From Hymenopus coronatus (lineage: Eukaryota > Arthropoda > Insecta > Mantodea > Hymenopodidae): a stretch of 64,000 nucleotides of DNA. Below are positions 53,908 to 63,949 of this stretch, in pieces (the first letter of the stretch is position 1; the number at the start of each line of letters is the position of its first letter). The stretch covers positions 32,726,501 through 32,790,500 of the forward strand of contig CM060895.1 of NCBI GenBank assembly GCA_030762935.1, read 5' to 3'. The position numbers and the translations under genes are program-made. Below the pieces are notes generated by a model. That model saw only the letters and a program-made list of their open reading frames with translations, was not told the origin of the DNA and searched no databases.

Positions 53908-55026
53908 TTTAAAAATCTGATATGTATCATTCACACGACCTCTACCTCTCTGCAATTATTGTTGTTTATTCTTCTATCTACTTCATGCCAATCGAAATAA
54001 ACGATCTTGTTACTTGTTTCCTTTATGTAGAAGGGGAATAAGAGAATGCACTAGGCTAAAGCGATAGTCAAATGTTTTAAAATGTGGTTGCTATGGGATT
54101 GAAATTCGTTTCTTTACGTCGCCAAGAGTTTCTGTATGAGAAAAGTTTCAGCAATTTAGAACTGAAACCAATTAACAAGAAATAACTCGAAAACGGTCAA
54201 CTCTACGAAAAAAATGTATGACATACATTGTTTTAAGGTTTACACTTTGCTGTAAGTTGTCTATCTTTTACGGTTTAATAGTTATGCAAAATTCAAAACA
54301 ATTCATGCAGAATAAAGAGGTCTCCAAAGGCTGTTCCCAGAAAGTTCAAGATATGTTTTATTTATCATATAAATGTTTTTCAAATTTTTTCCATGTAAAG
54401 GGTAGTTGGGGTGGAGGATTTTCTTGAAAATCTTTGGACGCATCCTTAAAATAATCAAACTTTATATTCGAATTTGGTATTCAACGACCTTTTCGTTTTT
54501 GAACTGTTTTTTTTTTTTTTTTTAAAAAAAACAGTAACGGAGTCTGATCAGGACTCCGGTACTGTATCCCTATTTACATTTCCCCCCGTAGGTTTTACTG
54601 ATTACTGGTTTTACTGTTTCTTTTACAAACATATACACATTGCACAAACATATAACATCCATGCCCAAGGCGGGACTCGAACCCACGATCCCCTGCCCAC
54701 GAAGCACCAAAGCGAGACGCTTTAGCGAGCGTGGCCATGGGGACCGGCTAAACATATAACACCCATGCCCAAGGCGGGACTCGAACCCACGATCCCCTGC
54801 CCACGAAGCACCAAAGCGAGACGCTTTAGCGAGCGTGGCCATGGGGACCGGCTGTTTTCAACACATACACACGGACTTTTTCTAAAATTGCTTTTTTTTT
54901 TTTTTTTTTTGCATTCAGGGGGTCCCAAAACATGTATTTTAGTGAAATTTCGGTAACTTATTTTTCGGTGCAATACAATACCTTCTCTATACACTAATGT
55001 ATAGAGCACGTGTAGAGAAAATAAAA
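53908..55026 (-). mobile_element. TH repeat split by SINE B
   Basis: Right end ATCTGATATGTATCATTCAC at 53916; runs through CTTTTCGTTTTTGAACTG to 54510, resumes at 54852 with CTGTTTTCAACACATACACA, T-run 54891-54910, and ends at the hairpin 54984-55020 with a shortened centre (CACTAATGTATAGAGCACG). Part of the middle (AAAATTTTCGAAA region) is deleted near 54380. Confidence 0.85.
54511..54851 (-). mobile_element. SINE B with duplicated tRNA-like head
   Basis: Read on the minus strand, the promoter head lies at the right: box A CTCGCTAAAGCGTCTC and box B GGGTTCGAGTCCCGCC, the latter a perfect fit to GGTTCGANTCC. The head occurs twice with a period of 104 bp (54660-54750 and 54764-54853), identical over about 90 bp. 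The body follows to the left, with the hairpin CGGAGTCCTGATCAGACTCCG at about 54540-54560 and a poly-A (T-run on +). CTGTTTT flanks at 54504-54510 and 54852-54858 may be a 7-bp target duplication. Confidence 0.88.
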
Positions 55027-55684
55027 AGTATTCATAAGGATTTTTGTTAACTTTTATCCACTTTTGTTATTCGGCTCTGTTAGCTTTGAATCGGCAATTA
55101 TTTAAACTACACATAGCAGCTTCATGAATTTTTAGAACCTCAAAACATATTTTTATTCCTTAAAATAGAAAATAATTACATGCTTCAAGTAAACCATAAA
55201 ACATTAAGCAAAATACGTAGCCATATGCAAGTTGATTTTATAAAATGAAAGTTTTTATTACGTATTTTAAACCGGGGAAGCAGAAGGCACTTAGGGTGTT
55301 CTTTCCGCACTAATTTTTAAAAATCGGGGAAATACGTTATAATTAGATACTTTCTGCTTTAGAAAGAAAGATCTTCATGAAAAAGTTTTAGTAAGACTGT
55401 TCCTAATTATTGAAAGTTTAAGAAGATTAACCTCTTTCGTCCAAGTAGATATTGGAATTTTCACGTTATATTTACTAGAATATGACGTGAGGTCATCACT
55501 TTTATGATGGCTGACAGACTCTGCGCTTGCTCAAAGAAGTTTCAACTTCCTTAAAAAGGTAAAACAGCAGAAACACGGATACTTATAATTGCATTGTGTT
55601 TGGCTTGGCTATGCAAAAACTGGACTCTTAGAATCACGGAAGACAACTTATCAAGAAGGAATTTAATTTCAACGAAATATTTGA
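55027..55684. other. Unassigned unique DNA
   Basis: No repeat or coding signal recognised. Confidence 0.35.
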
Positions 55685-55735
55685 CAGATTTCACCAGAAA
55701 CATGTGTGTTTTGAGACCCGTGAACACTAAGACAC
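55685..55735 (+). mobile_element. TH repeat, tiny left-end fragment
   Basis: GACAGATTTCACCAGAAACA and GTGTTTTGAGACCCGTGAAC match the ATTTCACCGGAAATATATG / TTAGGGTCCCC blocks. Isolated. Confidence 0.5.
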
Positions 55736-55807
55736 TTCAGGTATCAAATTTGGAAAAATTACGCAGTAAAAAATGTTCAATTCACATGACTTTCTCTGCT
55801 AACTATT

Positions 55808-56630
55808 TTTACTTTCTCCATACGCACTATGTACATAGTGTAAACAGAAAGTGTTGCACTCCACCCAAAAATTCGATACCGAGATTTCACCGGAAATATA
55901 TGTTTTAGGGTCCCCAATATCCAAAAAAAGCATTTTCACAAAAAGGTCCGTGTGTGTGTCCTTGTGTCTGTGAACACGATAACTCAAAAACGAAAAGTCG
56001 GTAAAATATCAAACTTGGTATTTAAGTTTAGTATCTTCCAGAGATGCGACACGAAGATTTTGAGAAAAATCCCCCCCACCCCCAACTACCCTTTAGATGG
56101 AACATTTTTCGAAAATTTTGATTTTCTCAAAAATGGCTCTAACGATTTTGATTAAAATTTCGGATATTAAACATATTTACCTGACAAATGAAATGTATAT
56201 CTTGAATTTTACTAAATTTTGAATAACTGCTAAACCGTAAGAGATGGACAAAAACTTACTACACAAAAAATGTAGAGCCCATTAAAACACACAATTTATG
56301 TTATATACATTTTTTTCCTGGAGTTCGTCGTTTTTGTGACATTCCTTATTTTTGGTTTCTGCTATGAAAAACGTATACTTTTCTCACACAGGAACCTGTC
56401 AACTCCTATCCATATAAACAAAGGAACGTCATTTACATAGCAACCAGCTTTTGACTATCACTTTAAACTACGGTTGTCCCTTATTTCGCTTCTACTTACA
56501 AGGAAGCGAGTAATAAAACTATTTCTGCTAATTTTTTCTGATTAGCATAAAGTAAATAGAAGTATAAGCTTTTTAAGAATTATTTGTTGCAGGGATATGG
56601 AGAAAGTCTTGTGAATGGTGCACATCAGAT
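55808..56630 (+). mobile_element. TH repeat, complete copy, in a SINE A tail
   Basis: Hairpin 55810-55852 with the right arm slightly altered (GTGTAAACAGAAAG); near-palindrome about 56009-56025; right end GCACATCAGAT at 56620-56630. A deletion removes the TTCTGGGAATAGCC to GGATGAATTTTAC region (after about 56208). Inserted between the outer target duplication and the SINE A body. Confidence 0.93.
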
Positions 56631-56887
56631 TTTTTTTATTGCTTCATTTATATAGCCCCCTTTAACATCAATGGTCATTTCGGGGGCTTTCACTTGTGAA
56701 ACTGTAGTTCAGAACTTTTAGGTTAAACTTTATATTATTAAACACACGCACATTCACCCTCAGTCATATTTCCAGACTCTATGGGGGATAGGGAATAATT
56801 CCGGTTAAAGAAAAATTCCCCGCCCTAGCCGGCAATCGAAACCGGGAGGTCTAAGTCAGCTCGCTGACCACTTGACCACGGAGGCAG
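56631..56887 (-). mobile_element. SINE A copy with 15-bp target duplication
   Basis: On the minus strand: head CCTCCGTGGTCAAGTGGTCA, box B-like GGTTTCGATTGCCGGC, then GGGCGGGGAATTTTTCTTTA, CCTATCCCCCATAGAGTCTG and the 3' hairpin AAAGCCCCC...GGGGGCT, followed by ATATAAATGAAGCAATAAAA. TCTCTGCTAACTATT occurs at 55793-55807 and 56888-56902. The + TH copy now separates the tail from its left duplication. Confidence 0.92.
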
Positions 56888-57183
56888 TCTCTGCTAACTA
56901 TTGTCACAAAAGATAATCTATTTTCTACACCGTGGTAAGCGATATAAACATTACCAGAAATTGTTACATTGGCTGCTCCTAAGTAGAAGGAAAATAGGTG
57001 ATAAACTAAGCGATAGTCAAATCTCTTAAAATCCGGTCGCTATTCGAAACGGTAAAACAAAGGAGATGAAAGCCAAGACGACCTCCAATTGGAAAAGTTA
57101 GCTTGAAATTGAAACCAAAACAAAGATCATTTCGAAAACGGCTAAATCTATAAAGAAATTGTTTGACATAAATTGTCTACATC

Positions 57184-58027
57184 AAGATCGAAACTTTACG
57201 CGATGAAAATTCGACAGAAATCCACAGTGCATTAAGAGAAGCTTGTGGCGAGTTTACAGTGGACCATAGTACAGTTTCACGTTGGATTAATTCTTTTCGT
57301 GGTTGCCGTATGGGCATAGACGATAATCCAAGACCTGGAAGGCCAAAAACGTCAACAGATGAACGAAGTGTGAAACTTTTTAAAAAGATCGTCATGCGAT
57401 ATTGGCGGAACTCTCTGAAGGCACGGGAATTTCCCCAACAATATTCCGTATTTGAGAAATGATTTGAAGAGAAACATTTCTCGAGATCGGTTCCAGAAAA
57501 GAGGAAAAGCATAAATGCCTGGACATTGCAATCTTGCCAAACGATTCGACGGTGAAATCATAGTCCAGCGTGTGGATAGCTTCAGATTCTCTACGACAGA
57601 TAAGACTCCCATATGGAACAAGTGACATAGCAGTGTATTATCGTAACTTCGTATAAAACATGTACATAATCTGTTGCTCGAGGTTGTCATTCATTCTCCA
57701 TGGTAATGCTCGTCCGCAATATAGGCAATGTTGTAGCCCCAAAACTGCACAAATCCGGAGTCCACCAGTCTTCGATTTGTTACCAGAGTTGAGTAAACCC
57801 ATCGGTGGACGTCTTTATCCTTCTCTGAACGAGCTTTATACCACCGTTACCAGAGCCATTCGACAGATAAACAGAAATGGTGTCCTGGATGGAGGTAGAG
57901 CTTCTGACATGTTGACATTTAGTCTTAGAGAAGCAGATAACTATATTGAGGACTGTAAAGAGAGATTAAAAGAAATAAACTTATAAGTAAATTAAATTAG
58001 TATGCATTATTTATGAAATGACCCTCA
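57184..58027 (+). pseudogene. Mariner-like transposase remnant with 3' inverted-repeat end
   Basis: On the plus strand, with several stops and frameshifts: ETLRDENSTEIHSALREA, then VDHSTVSRWINSFRG and DDNPRPGRPKTSTDERSV (the second helix-turn-helix and GRP linker of mariner transposases, 57258-57370); LAKRFDGEI; LHGNARPQ near 57695 (the second catalytic Asp site reads Asn in HGNARP, where D-N-A-R-P is usual); FDLLPELSKPIGGRLYPSL; and SLREADNYIEDC near the C-terminus. The 3' end, read on the minus strand from 58026, is GAGGGTCATTTCATAAATAA, a mariner-type terminus. The 5' end is missing. Non-functional. Confidence 0.82.
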
Positions 58028-58065
58028 TATGAATATGGAACTCGGTGATTTAAGTTTGAAATTAC

Positions 58066-59608
58066 TTTTTTTACTTTTTCTACATGAAATATGTACATAG
58101 TGTATAGAGATGGTATTGTATTGCACTCAAAATTCGATAGAGATTTCACCGCAAATGTTTGGGTCCTCCTAAATAAAAAAAACATTTTTTTAGAAAAAGG
58201 TTCGTATGTGTAGACTAGCTCAAAAACGAAAAGACTGTTAAATACCAAACTTAGTGTTTAAGTTTGGTATCTTCCAAGCATGACACACGAAAATTTTCAA
58301 CTAAATCCCCCTGCCCTAAACTAAAAATGGAAAAAATTTGGAACATTTTGATTTTCTAAAAACTGGTTCTAACGATTTTGATTAAAATCACTTATATTTA
58401 AGATATTTTCATGCCAAATTAGTTGTACATTTAAATTTTCAGGGAATGTCCCTAAAGACCTTTATTCTGGATGATTTTTATTGAGTTTTGCATAACTGGT
58501 AAGCCGTAAGGGCAAGACAAAAACTTGCTACACAAAAAATCTGATGTGCACCATTCACATGACTTTCTCTGTATCCCTGCAACACACAATTCTTAAAAAG
58601 CTTATACTTTTATTTACTTCATGCTCATCAGTAAAACATTAGCAAAAATAGCCATATTACTTGCTTCCTTGTAAGTAGAGGTGAAATAAGGGAGTACCAT
58701 AGCTTAAAATGATAATCAAAAGCAAGTTGCTATGTCACTGAAGTTCTTTGTTTGTATGGACAGCAGTTGACAAATTCCTACATGAGAAATGTTAAGTTAT
58801 TCATAGCTGAAACCAAAATTAAGGAATGTCTCAAAAACTACGAACTCCACGAAAAAAATGTATATATCATAAATTGTTTGTTTTAACGAGCTGTACCTCT
58901 TACGGTTTAGCAATCATTCAAAATTCAGTAAAATGTATCCAGAATAAACTACTCTTCAGAGGCTATTCCCAGAAAATTCAAGATTTACATTTTTATTTGT
59001 CAGGTAAATGTCTTTTATATACGAACTTTTAATCAAAATCGTTAGCCATTTTTGAGAAAATTAAAATTTTCGAAAAAAGTTCCATGTAAAGGGTAGTTGG
59101 TGGTGGGGGGATTTTTGTCAAAATCTTCGTGTCGCATCCCTGGAGGATACTAAACTTAAATACCAAATTTGGTATTTTACTAACTTTTCGTTTTTGAGTT
59201 ATCGTGTTCACGGACACACACATACACACGCGCGCGTGCGCGCGGACCTTTTTCCAAAAAAGCTTTCTTTTAGATAAAGGGGACCCTGAAACATATATTT
59301 CCGGTGAAATCTCGATATCGAATTTTTTGCTGGAGTGAAATACATTCTCTATACACTGTGTACATAGTGCATATAGAGAAGGTTAAAATGTTGAGCACGA
59401 TAAAACGCACAATTTGTCATATACATTTTTTTCGTGGAATTGGCCGTTTTCGAGATATTTCTTCATATTGATTTCAGTTTTAAAATAATGTTATACAAAG
59501 CTAATAAGATCGTTTGTGCTGATTTAGCAGTAAATAAAGAGAAGAATAAGCTTATTAATTTCTTACAGGGATGTAGAGGAAGTCACATGAATGGAGCACT
59601 CCAGATTT
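58066..59608 (+). mobile_element. TH repeat split by an opposite-orientation TH copy
   Basis: Left part 58066-58536: hairpin 58070-58112, near-palindrome about 58242-58258, to ACTTGCTACACAAAAAA. Right part from about 59384: AAAATGTTGAGCACGATAAA, TTTTTTCGTGGAATTGGCCG, then a deletion, GTAAATAAAGAGAAG, and GGAGCACTCCAGAT at 59595-59608. The two parts join in register at the ACAAAAAATGT block. Confidence 0.9.
58536..59385 (-). mobile_element. TH repeat, complete copy nested in another TH copy
   Basis: Right end TCTGATGTGCACCATTCAC; near-palindrome about 59157-59176; alternating CA/CG tract 59213-59246; hairpin 59346-59382 (TACACTGTGTACATAGTGCA). Inserted in the A-run of the host block ACACAAAAAATGT. 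Confidence 0.93.
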
Positions 59609-59689
59609 TGCACGACATTTTTCTGGGGTGGCACAGTCCGTTTTATTACATTTCATTTCTGATGGTTTCACATTATTGGAAGATAATTT

Positions 59690-59850
59690 AAATAGGTTAA
59701 AAATTGATATTTTTCATTTTTGAGCTATACATTCACACATTGGCACGGGTAGGGGGCTTCAAGGGCCTCAAAACATTTCTGAGGAAGTCTCAATATTGAA
59801 TTTTTGGGTGTACTAAAATTATTCTTCCCCTACTTAATGCATGTAATAAG
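59690..59850 (-). mobile_element. TH repeat, left-end fragment, degenerate
   Basis: TTTTTCATTTTTGAGCTATA, CAAAACATTTCTGAGGAAGT and TTGAATTTTTGGGTGTAC in minus order, with a degraded hairpin near 59835. Confidence 0.6.
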
Positions 59851-60896
59851 AATTGACTATTTCAGAATGTGAATGTAACGAAATATCAAAATGGACTGCG
59901 CAGCTGATTTCTAACTTTATATCTTCTAGTGATTAAAAATCTATTTGAAGGACACAGTAAGGTGTACTCGGGAAACGAAAGAACAAACGAAGTTAAAGGT
60001 AAAAATCGCTCCTTCCAGCGCCACTTCTTTGTCATGAGACAATCGTCCCAAAGACTTGAAGTGCCTTTCCTTCTTTGCTTCGCGAGATCTAGAGAAATGG
60101 AAGGGGGAATCCTGTGGGAGGAAAGAGGTCGGCAAAGAAGAAAGAAGACGGCAGAAAAAATCGGAAATCCATCTGCAGAAAGGAATCCATACTTGTTCTA
60201 GTGACGCCCGAAGGAGTATCAGCTTTATCGCCAAGAGTTCCCTGTACTTGTTTATGAGCTTTTCGTTTTCGCCGTTCGCTTCCAAGACGATCAAAAGAAG
60301 TCTGAAACAGTTTAAACCACCACTATCTGAACACAGCCGTTACATGTAAGTTGTATTTCAAGCTTGATAGAAAATTTTGGTTGCTTTTATTTTCAATTAC
60401 TTTATAAATAAATAACGGGGAATGGAGATAAAATTGTGATAAGTAATTTCTTATATTAAAATCAACGAATAATGTAAAAGTGCATAAGTTACAATTCTGT
60501 TGTATGCAAGTCATTAGTGAAGCGTGATGTTTAAGCACCAGTTACAAATTTTTTGTTAGATAAGACATCATTAGCGAAGGTAAGTTATGTTTAAAAAAAC
60601 TCGTTTGGAGTTAAAGAAGTGAAGATAATTTGCTTCCAGTGAGCATATTTGCTTCTTTGCTTAATTCATGGAACTAGTGTATTCGGGCCTAAGAGACTCT
60701 TAGTTTGTTGAAAAGGCAGTCATTTAAGAGAATTTAGCAGAGGGAAAAGATATTAGTATTGAGCAGTCAAAGAAAATGAAGCGTTTCTCAAATGCTAATA
60801 TGAAGTGTAAAAGTCAACAACCTAGAACACGTAGGGACTACGTTTGGGTAGTTTGATGTAGGCCGGATTAGATGAATAGAAGATAATGCAATGCTA
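59851..60896. other. Unique DNA with a GC-richer block; no gene assigned
   Basis: The 60000-60310 block is less AT-rich, with long overlapping open frames on both strands (90-117 codons). The + frame ends at TACATGTAA and overlaps a donor-like ATGTAAGT at about 60344-60351. The frames are Lys/Arg/Ser-rich without known domains. It could be an untranslated or coding exon of an unrecognised gene, or chance. Confidence 0.3.
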
Positions 60897-61604
60897 AAAA
60901 TGTAATGTGTTCCATTCACACGACTTTCTCTACATCTCTGCAACAAATTATTCTTAGAAAGCCTATACTTCTATTTACTTCATGCTAATCAGAAGAGATT
61001 AGCAGAAAGTCTTATTACTCCCTTCCTTGTAAGTAGAAGCGAAATAAGGGAGTACTATAAGTTAAAGTGATAATCAAAAGCTGGTTGCTATGTCACTGAA
61101 GTTCCTTTGTTTGTACGGACAGCAGTTGACAAATTCCTGTATGAAAAAAAGTATATTTTTTTTTTTCAAATCGGAAACTAAAAACAAGGAATGACTCAAA
61201 AACGAACTCCGCGAAAAAAAATGTATATAACATAAATTGTATGTTTTAATGTGCTCTACATGTTTTGTGTAGTAAGTTTTTGTCCATCTCTTACGGTTTA
61301 GCAGTTATTCAAAATTTCGTAAAATTAATCCAGAATAAAGTACTCTTCAGAGGCTATTCCCAGAAAATTCAACATATAAATTTTATTTGTCAGGTAAATA
61401 ACTTTAATATACGAAATTTTAATAAAAATCGTTGGAGCAATTTTTGAGAAAATCAAAATTTTCGAAAAAAAAGTTCCATGTAAAGGTTAGTTGGGGGTGG
61501 GATCATTTTTCTCATTATTCGTGTCGCATTGCTGGAAGATGCTAAACTTAAATACTAAGTTTGGTATTTTATCGACTTTTCGTTTTTGAATTATCGTGTT
61601 CACA

Positions 61605-61636
<32 letters not shown>

Positions 61637-61779
61637 GGGACCTTTTTCCGAAAATGCTTTTTTTTTTAGATAAAGGGGAACCTAAAACATATATTTCCGG
61701 TGAAATCTCTGTATCGAATTTTGGGTGGAGTGCAATACCTTCTCCATAAGCTATGCACATAGTATGTATAGAGAATGTA
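60897..61779 (-). mobile_element. TH repeat, complete copy
   Basis: Right end TGTAATGTGTTCCATTCACA; a T-run at 61157-61167; near-palindrome degenerate (ATACTAAGTTTGGTATT, 61553-61569); (CA)n 61601-61636; hairpin 61738-61776 (CATAAGCTATGCACATAGTA). Nearly all blocks present. Confidence 0.92.
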
Positions 61780-62219
61780 AAAATGTAGTTACAATCTGGC
61801 GCTTCTTGCGATTCGTTACCTTCATGTGCTTGAAGTTGCTCTTGCCACAGTGATCCTAGCGCAGCTATATGTTCATTGTCCGTTTAGTGGTGATCGGTAA
61901 GGGATTCGCCGTATAGTAGTTTAGCCAGTCATGCCTACTTTAACAGTTTACGGAAACAAGCTTTGCTTGTAAGTTAAGTATTTAATACTCTGGAATTTTG
62001 CAGGTTATAACAACGTAGTTATAATTTCTCGTGCTGAGAATCAGGAACAGTTGAATCATAGCTCATCTCTATCAAATTAGCAACTCGTTCCAAACAATGT
62101 TATTAGCATCTATTGAATAATTAACTATCCACCGTAAAGTCGCTAAACCTTCTTGTCAGAGGCATTGTCAGTAGTTTATAATTTCATTAAATTAAAATCT
62201 TTAGTAAAATTTTAAAAAA
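61780..62219. other. Unassigned DNA
   Basis: No recognised repeat or gene. Confidence 0.35.
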
Positions 62220-62300
62220 TGCATAATCCAAAAAGTCAATATTAAGGTAGTTTAGAGGTGGGGGAATCTTCTTTTAAGGCACATTGGGACCGACATTTCA
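62220..62300 (-). mobile_element. TH repeat, small internal fragment
   Basis: AAGGTAGTTTAGAGGTGGGG followed by ATCTTCTTTTAAGG resembles the minus-order GGGTAGTTGGGGGTGGGGGG / TTTTCTTGAAAATC blocks. Confidence 0.5.
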
Positions 62301-62307
62301 AATTTCT

Positions 62308-63115
62308 ATATTACTATCTCTAGCCCGTATATAAAAGGTAGATAGTGAATAGGGAAGGTATTGCATTCCATCCAATATTTCTAGATCGAGATTTCTGCGG
62401 AAATATGTTTTGATATCACCGGAGTCCGAAAAAAAAAAATGTTTGTAAATAGGTGCGCGCGCGTGCGGCTGTCTCTCTACAGCATTGCTCAAAGAAAACG
62501 CCGTTAAACAACAAACTTGATATTTATCTTTAGCATCTTCAAAGATGCAAAGAAAATCCCTCCCACCACCACAAACTACCGTTAATTTGTCTCAAAAATG
62601 ACTTAACGATCTGGATTAAAACACCTCGTACAATGGACATTATCACAATAAAATGTATCTTTAGAATTTTCTGGGAATAGACTCTGAAGATATGTTTATT
62701 CTGGATAAGTTTTGCAGCATTTAGCATATGGTTAAACTGTAAAGGATACGGCAATAGCCTAGTGTATAGAAATGCAGATATCGTTAACACATTGTCATAT
62801 ACGTTTATGTAGAGACGACCGTTTGTAAGATACTCCTTGTTATTAATTTCAATTTTAAACTATTTAAACCTTTCTAAAACGGGAAGTGACGTTTTCTATT
62901 CATCTGTTTTACTGCAGGCCAAGCAAGGCGAACTGAAATTCAATTGTTTCAAATAGGACCAGCTTGTAATATATTTGACTATGAATTTAGTTTAATGTAT
63001 TCCCTTAAAGAAACAAGTAATAAGTTAATTTCTGCTTATGCTTATCTTGTTTAAAATGCCGTAGATAAAATAATAATCTTTGGTAAGGAAAGTTGTTTGT
63101 GTAATAGCATGATCA
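62308..63115 (+). mobile_element. TH repeat (subfamily B), diverged
   Basis: The hairpin is degraded (TATCTCTAGCCCGTATATAA, 62314-62350). Runs through TCTAGATCGAGATTTCTGCG, GCGCGCGTGCGGCTGTC, TTTCTGGGAATAGACTCTGA and the B block TTTTACTGCAGGCCAAGC (62907-62924) to GTAATAGCATGATCA. The right terminus is not recognisable. The next TH copy starts immediately. Confidence 0.8.
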
Positions 63116-63942
63116 GCTTTTTACTTTCTCTATAGGCACTATGCACATAGTGTAAAGAGCATGTGTTGCACTCCACCAAAAAATTCGATACCAAGATTTC
63201 ACCGGAAATATATGTTTTAGGGTTCCCTGTATCCAAAAAAAGTATTTTCAGAAAAAGGTCCGTGTGTCTGTGAACACGATAACTCAAAAACGAAAAGTCG
63301 GTAAAATACCAAACTTGGTATTTAAGTTTAGTATTTTCCAGGGATGCGACACGAAGATTTTGAGAAAAATCCCCCCACCCCAAACTACCCTTTACGCGGG
63401 GCATTTTGATTTTCTAAAAAATGGCTAACGATTTTGATTAAAATATCATATACTAAAGATATTTACCTGACAAATAAAATGTATATTTTGAATTTTCTGG
63501 GAATAGGCTCTGAAGACTGCTTTATTCTGGATGAATTTTGCATTACTACTAAACCGTAAGAGATGGACAAAAACTTAACCCACAAAAATGTAGAACACGT
63601 TAAAACACACAATTTATGTTATATACATTTTTTTCGTGGAGTTGATCGTTTTTGAGATTCCTTTTTCTTGGTTTCAGCTTTGAAAAACTTATACTTTTCT
63701 CATATAAAATGTTGTCAACTGCTGCCCATACAAACAAAGGAACATCAGCCACATAGCAACCAGCTTTTGGCTTTCACTTTAACCTATGATACACCCTTAT
63801 TTCGTTCCTACTTACAATAAAGCAAGAAATAAGACTATTTCTGCTAATTTTTTCTCGATTAGCATGAAATAAATAAAATATAAGCTTATTAACAATAACT
63901 TGTTACAGAGATATAGAGAAAGTCATGTGAATGGAACACATA
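63116..63942 (+). mobile_element. TH repeat, complete copy
   Basis: Hairpin 63120-63162, right arm altered (AGTGTAAAGAGCATG); near-palindrome about 63308-63324; C-run 63370-63380; a gap removes part of TACATGGAACTTTTTTCGAA; right end GTGAATGGAACACAT at 63928-63942, lacking CAGAT. Confidence 0.9.
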
Positions 63943-63949
63943 TTTTTTA

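Larger units (their letters stand above)
55765..57183 (-). mobile_element. Old TH repeat (subfamily B), split by SINE A and a TH copy
   Basis: The right end AAAAAATGTTCAATTCACAT with TTTCTCTGCTAACTATT lies at 55768-55807. It resumes at 56888 with a second TCTCTGCTAACTATT, then GTCACAAAAGATAATCTATT, GTGGTAAGCGATATAAACAT and CGAAAACGGCTAAATC to about 57183, where a mariner remnant begins. The element's left half is missing. Confidence 0.85.
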
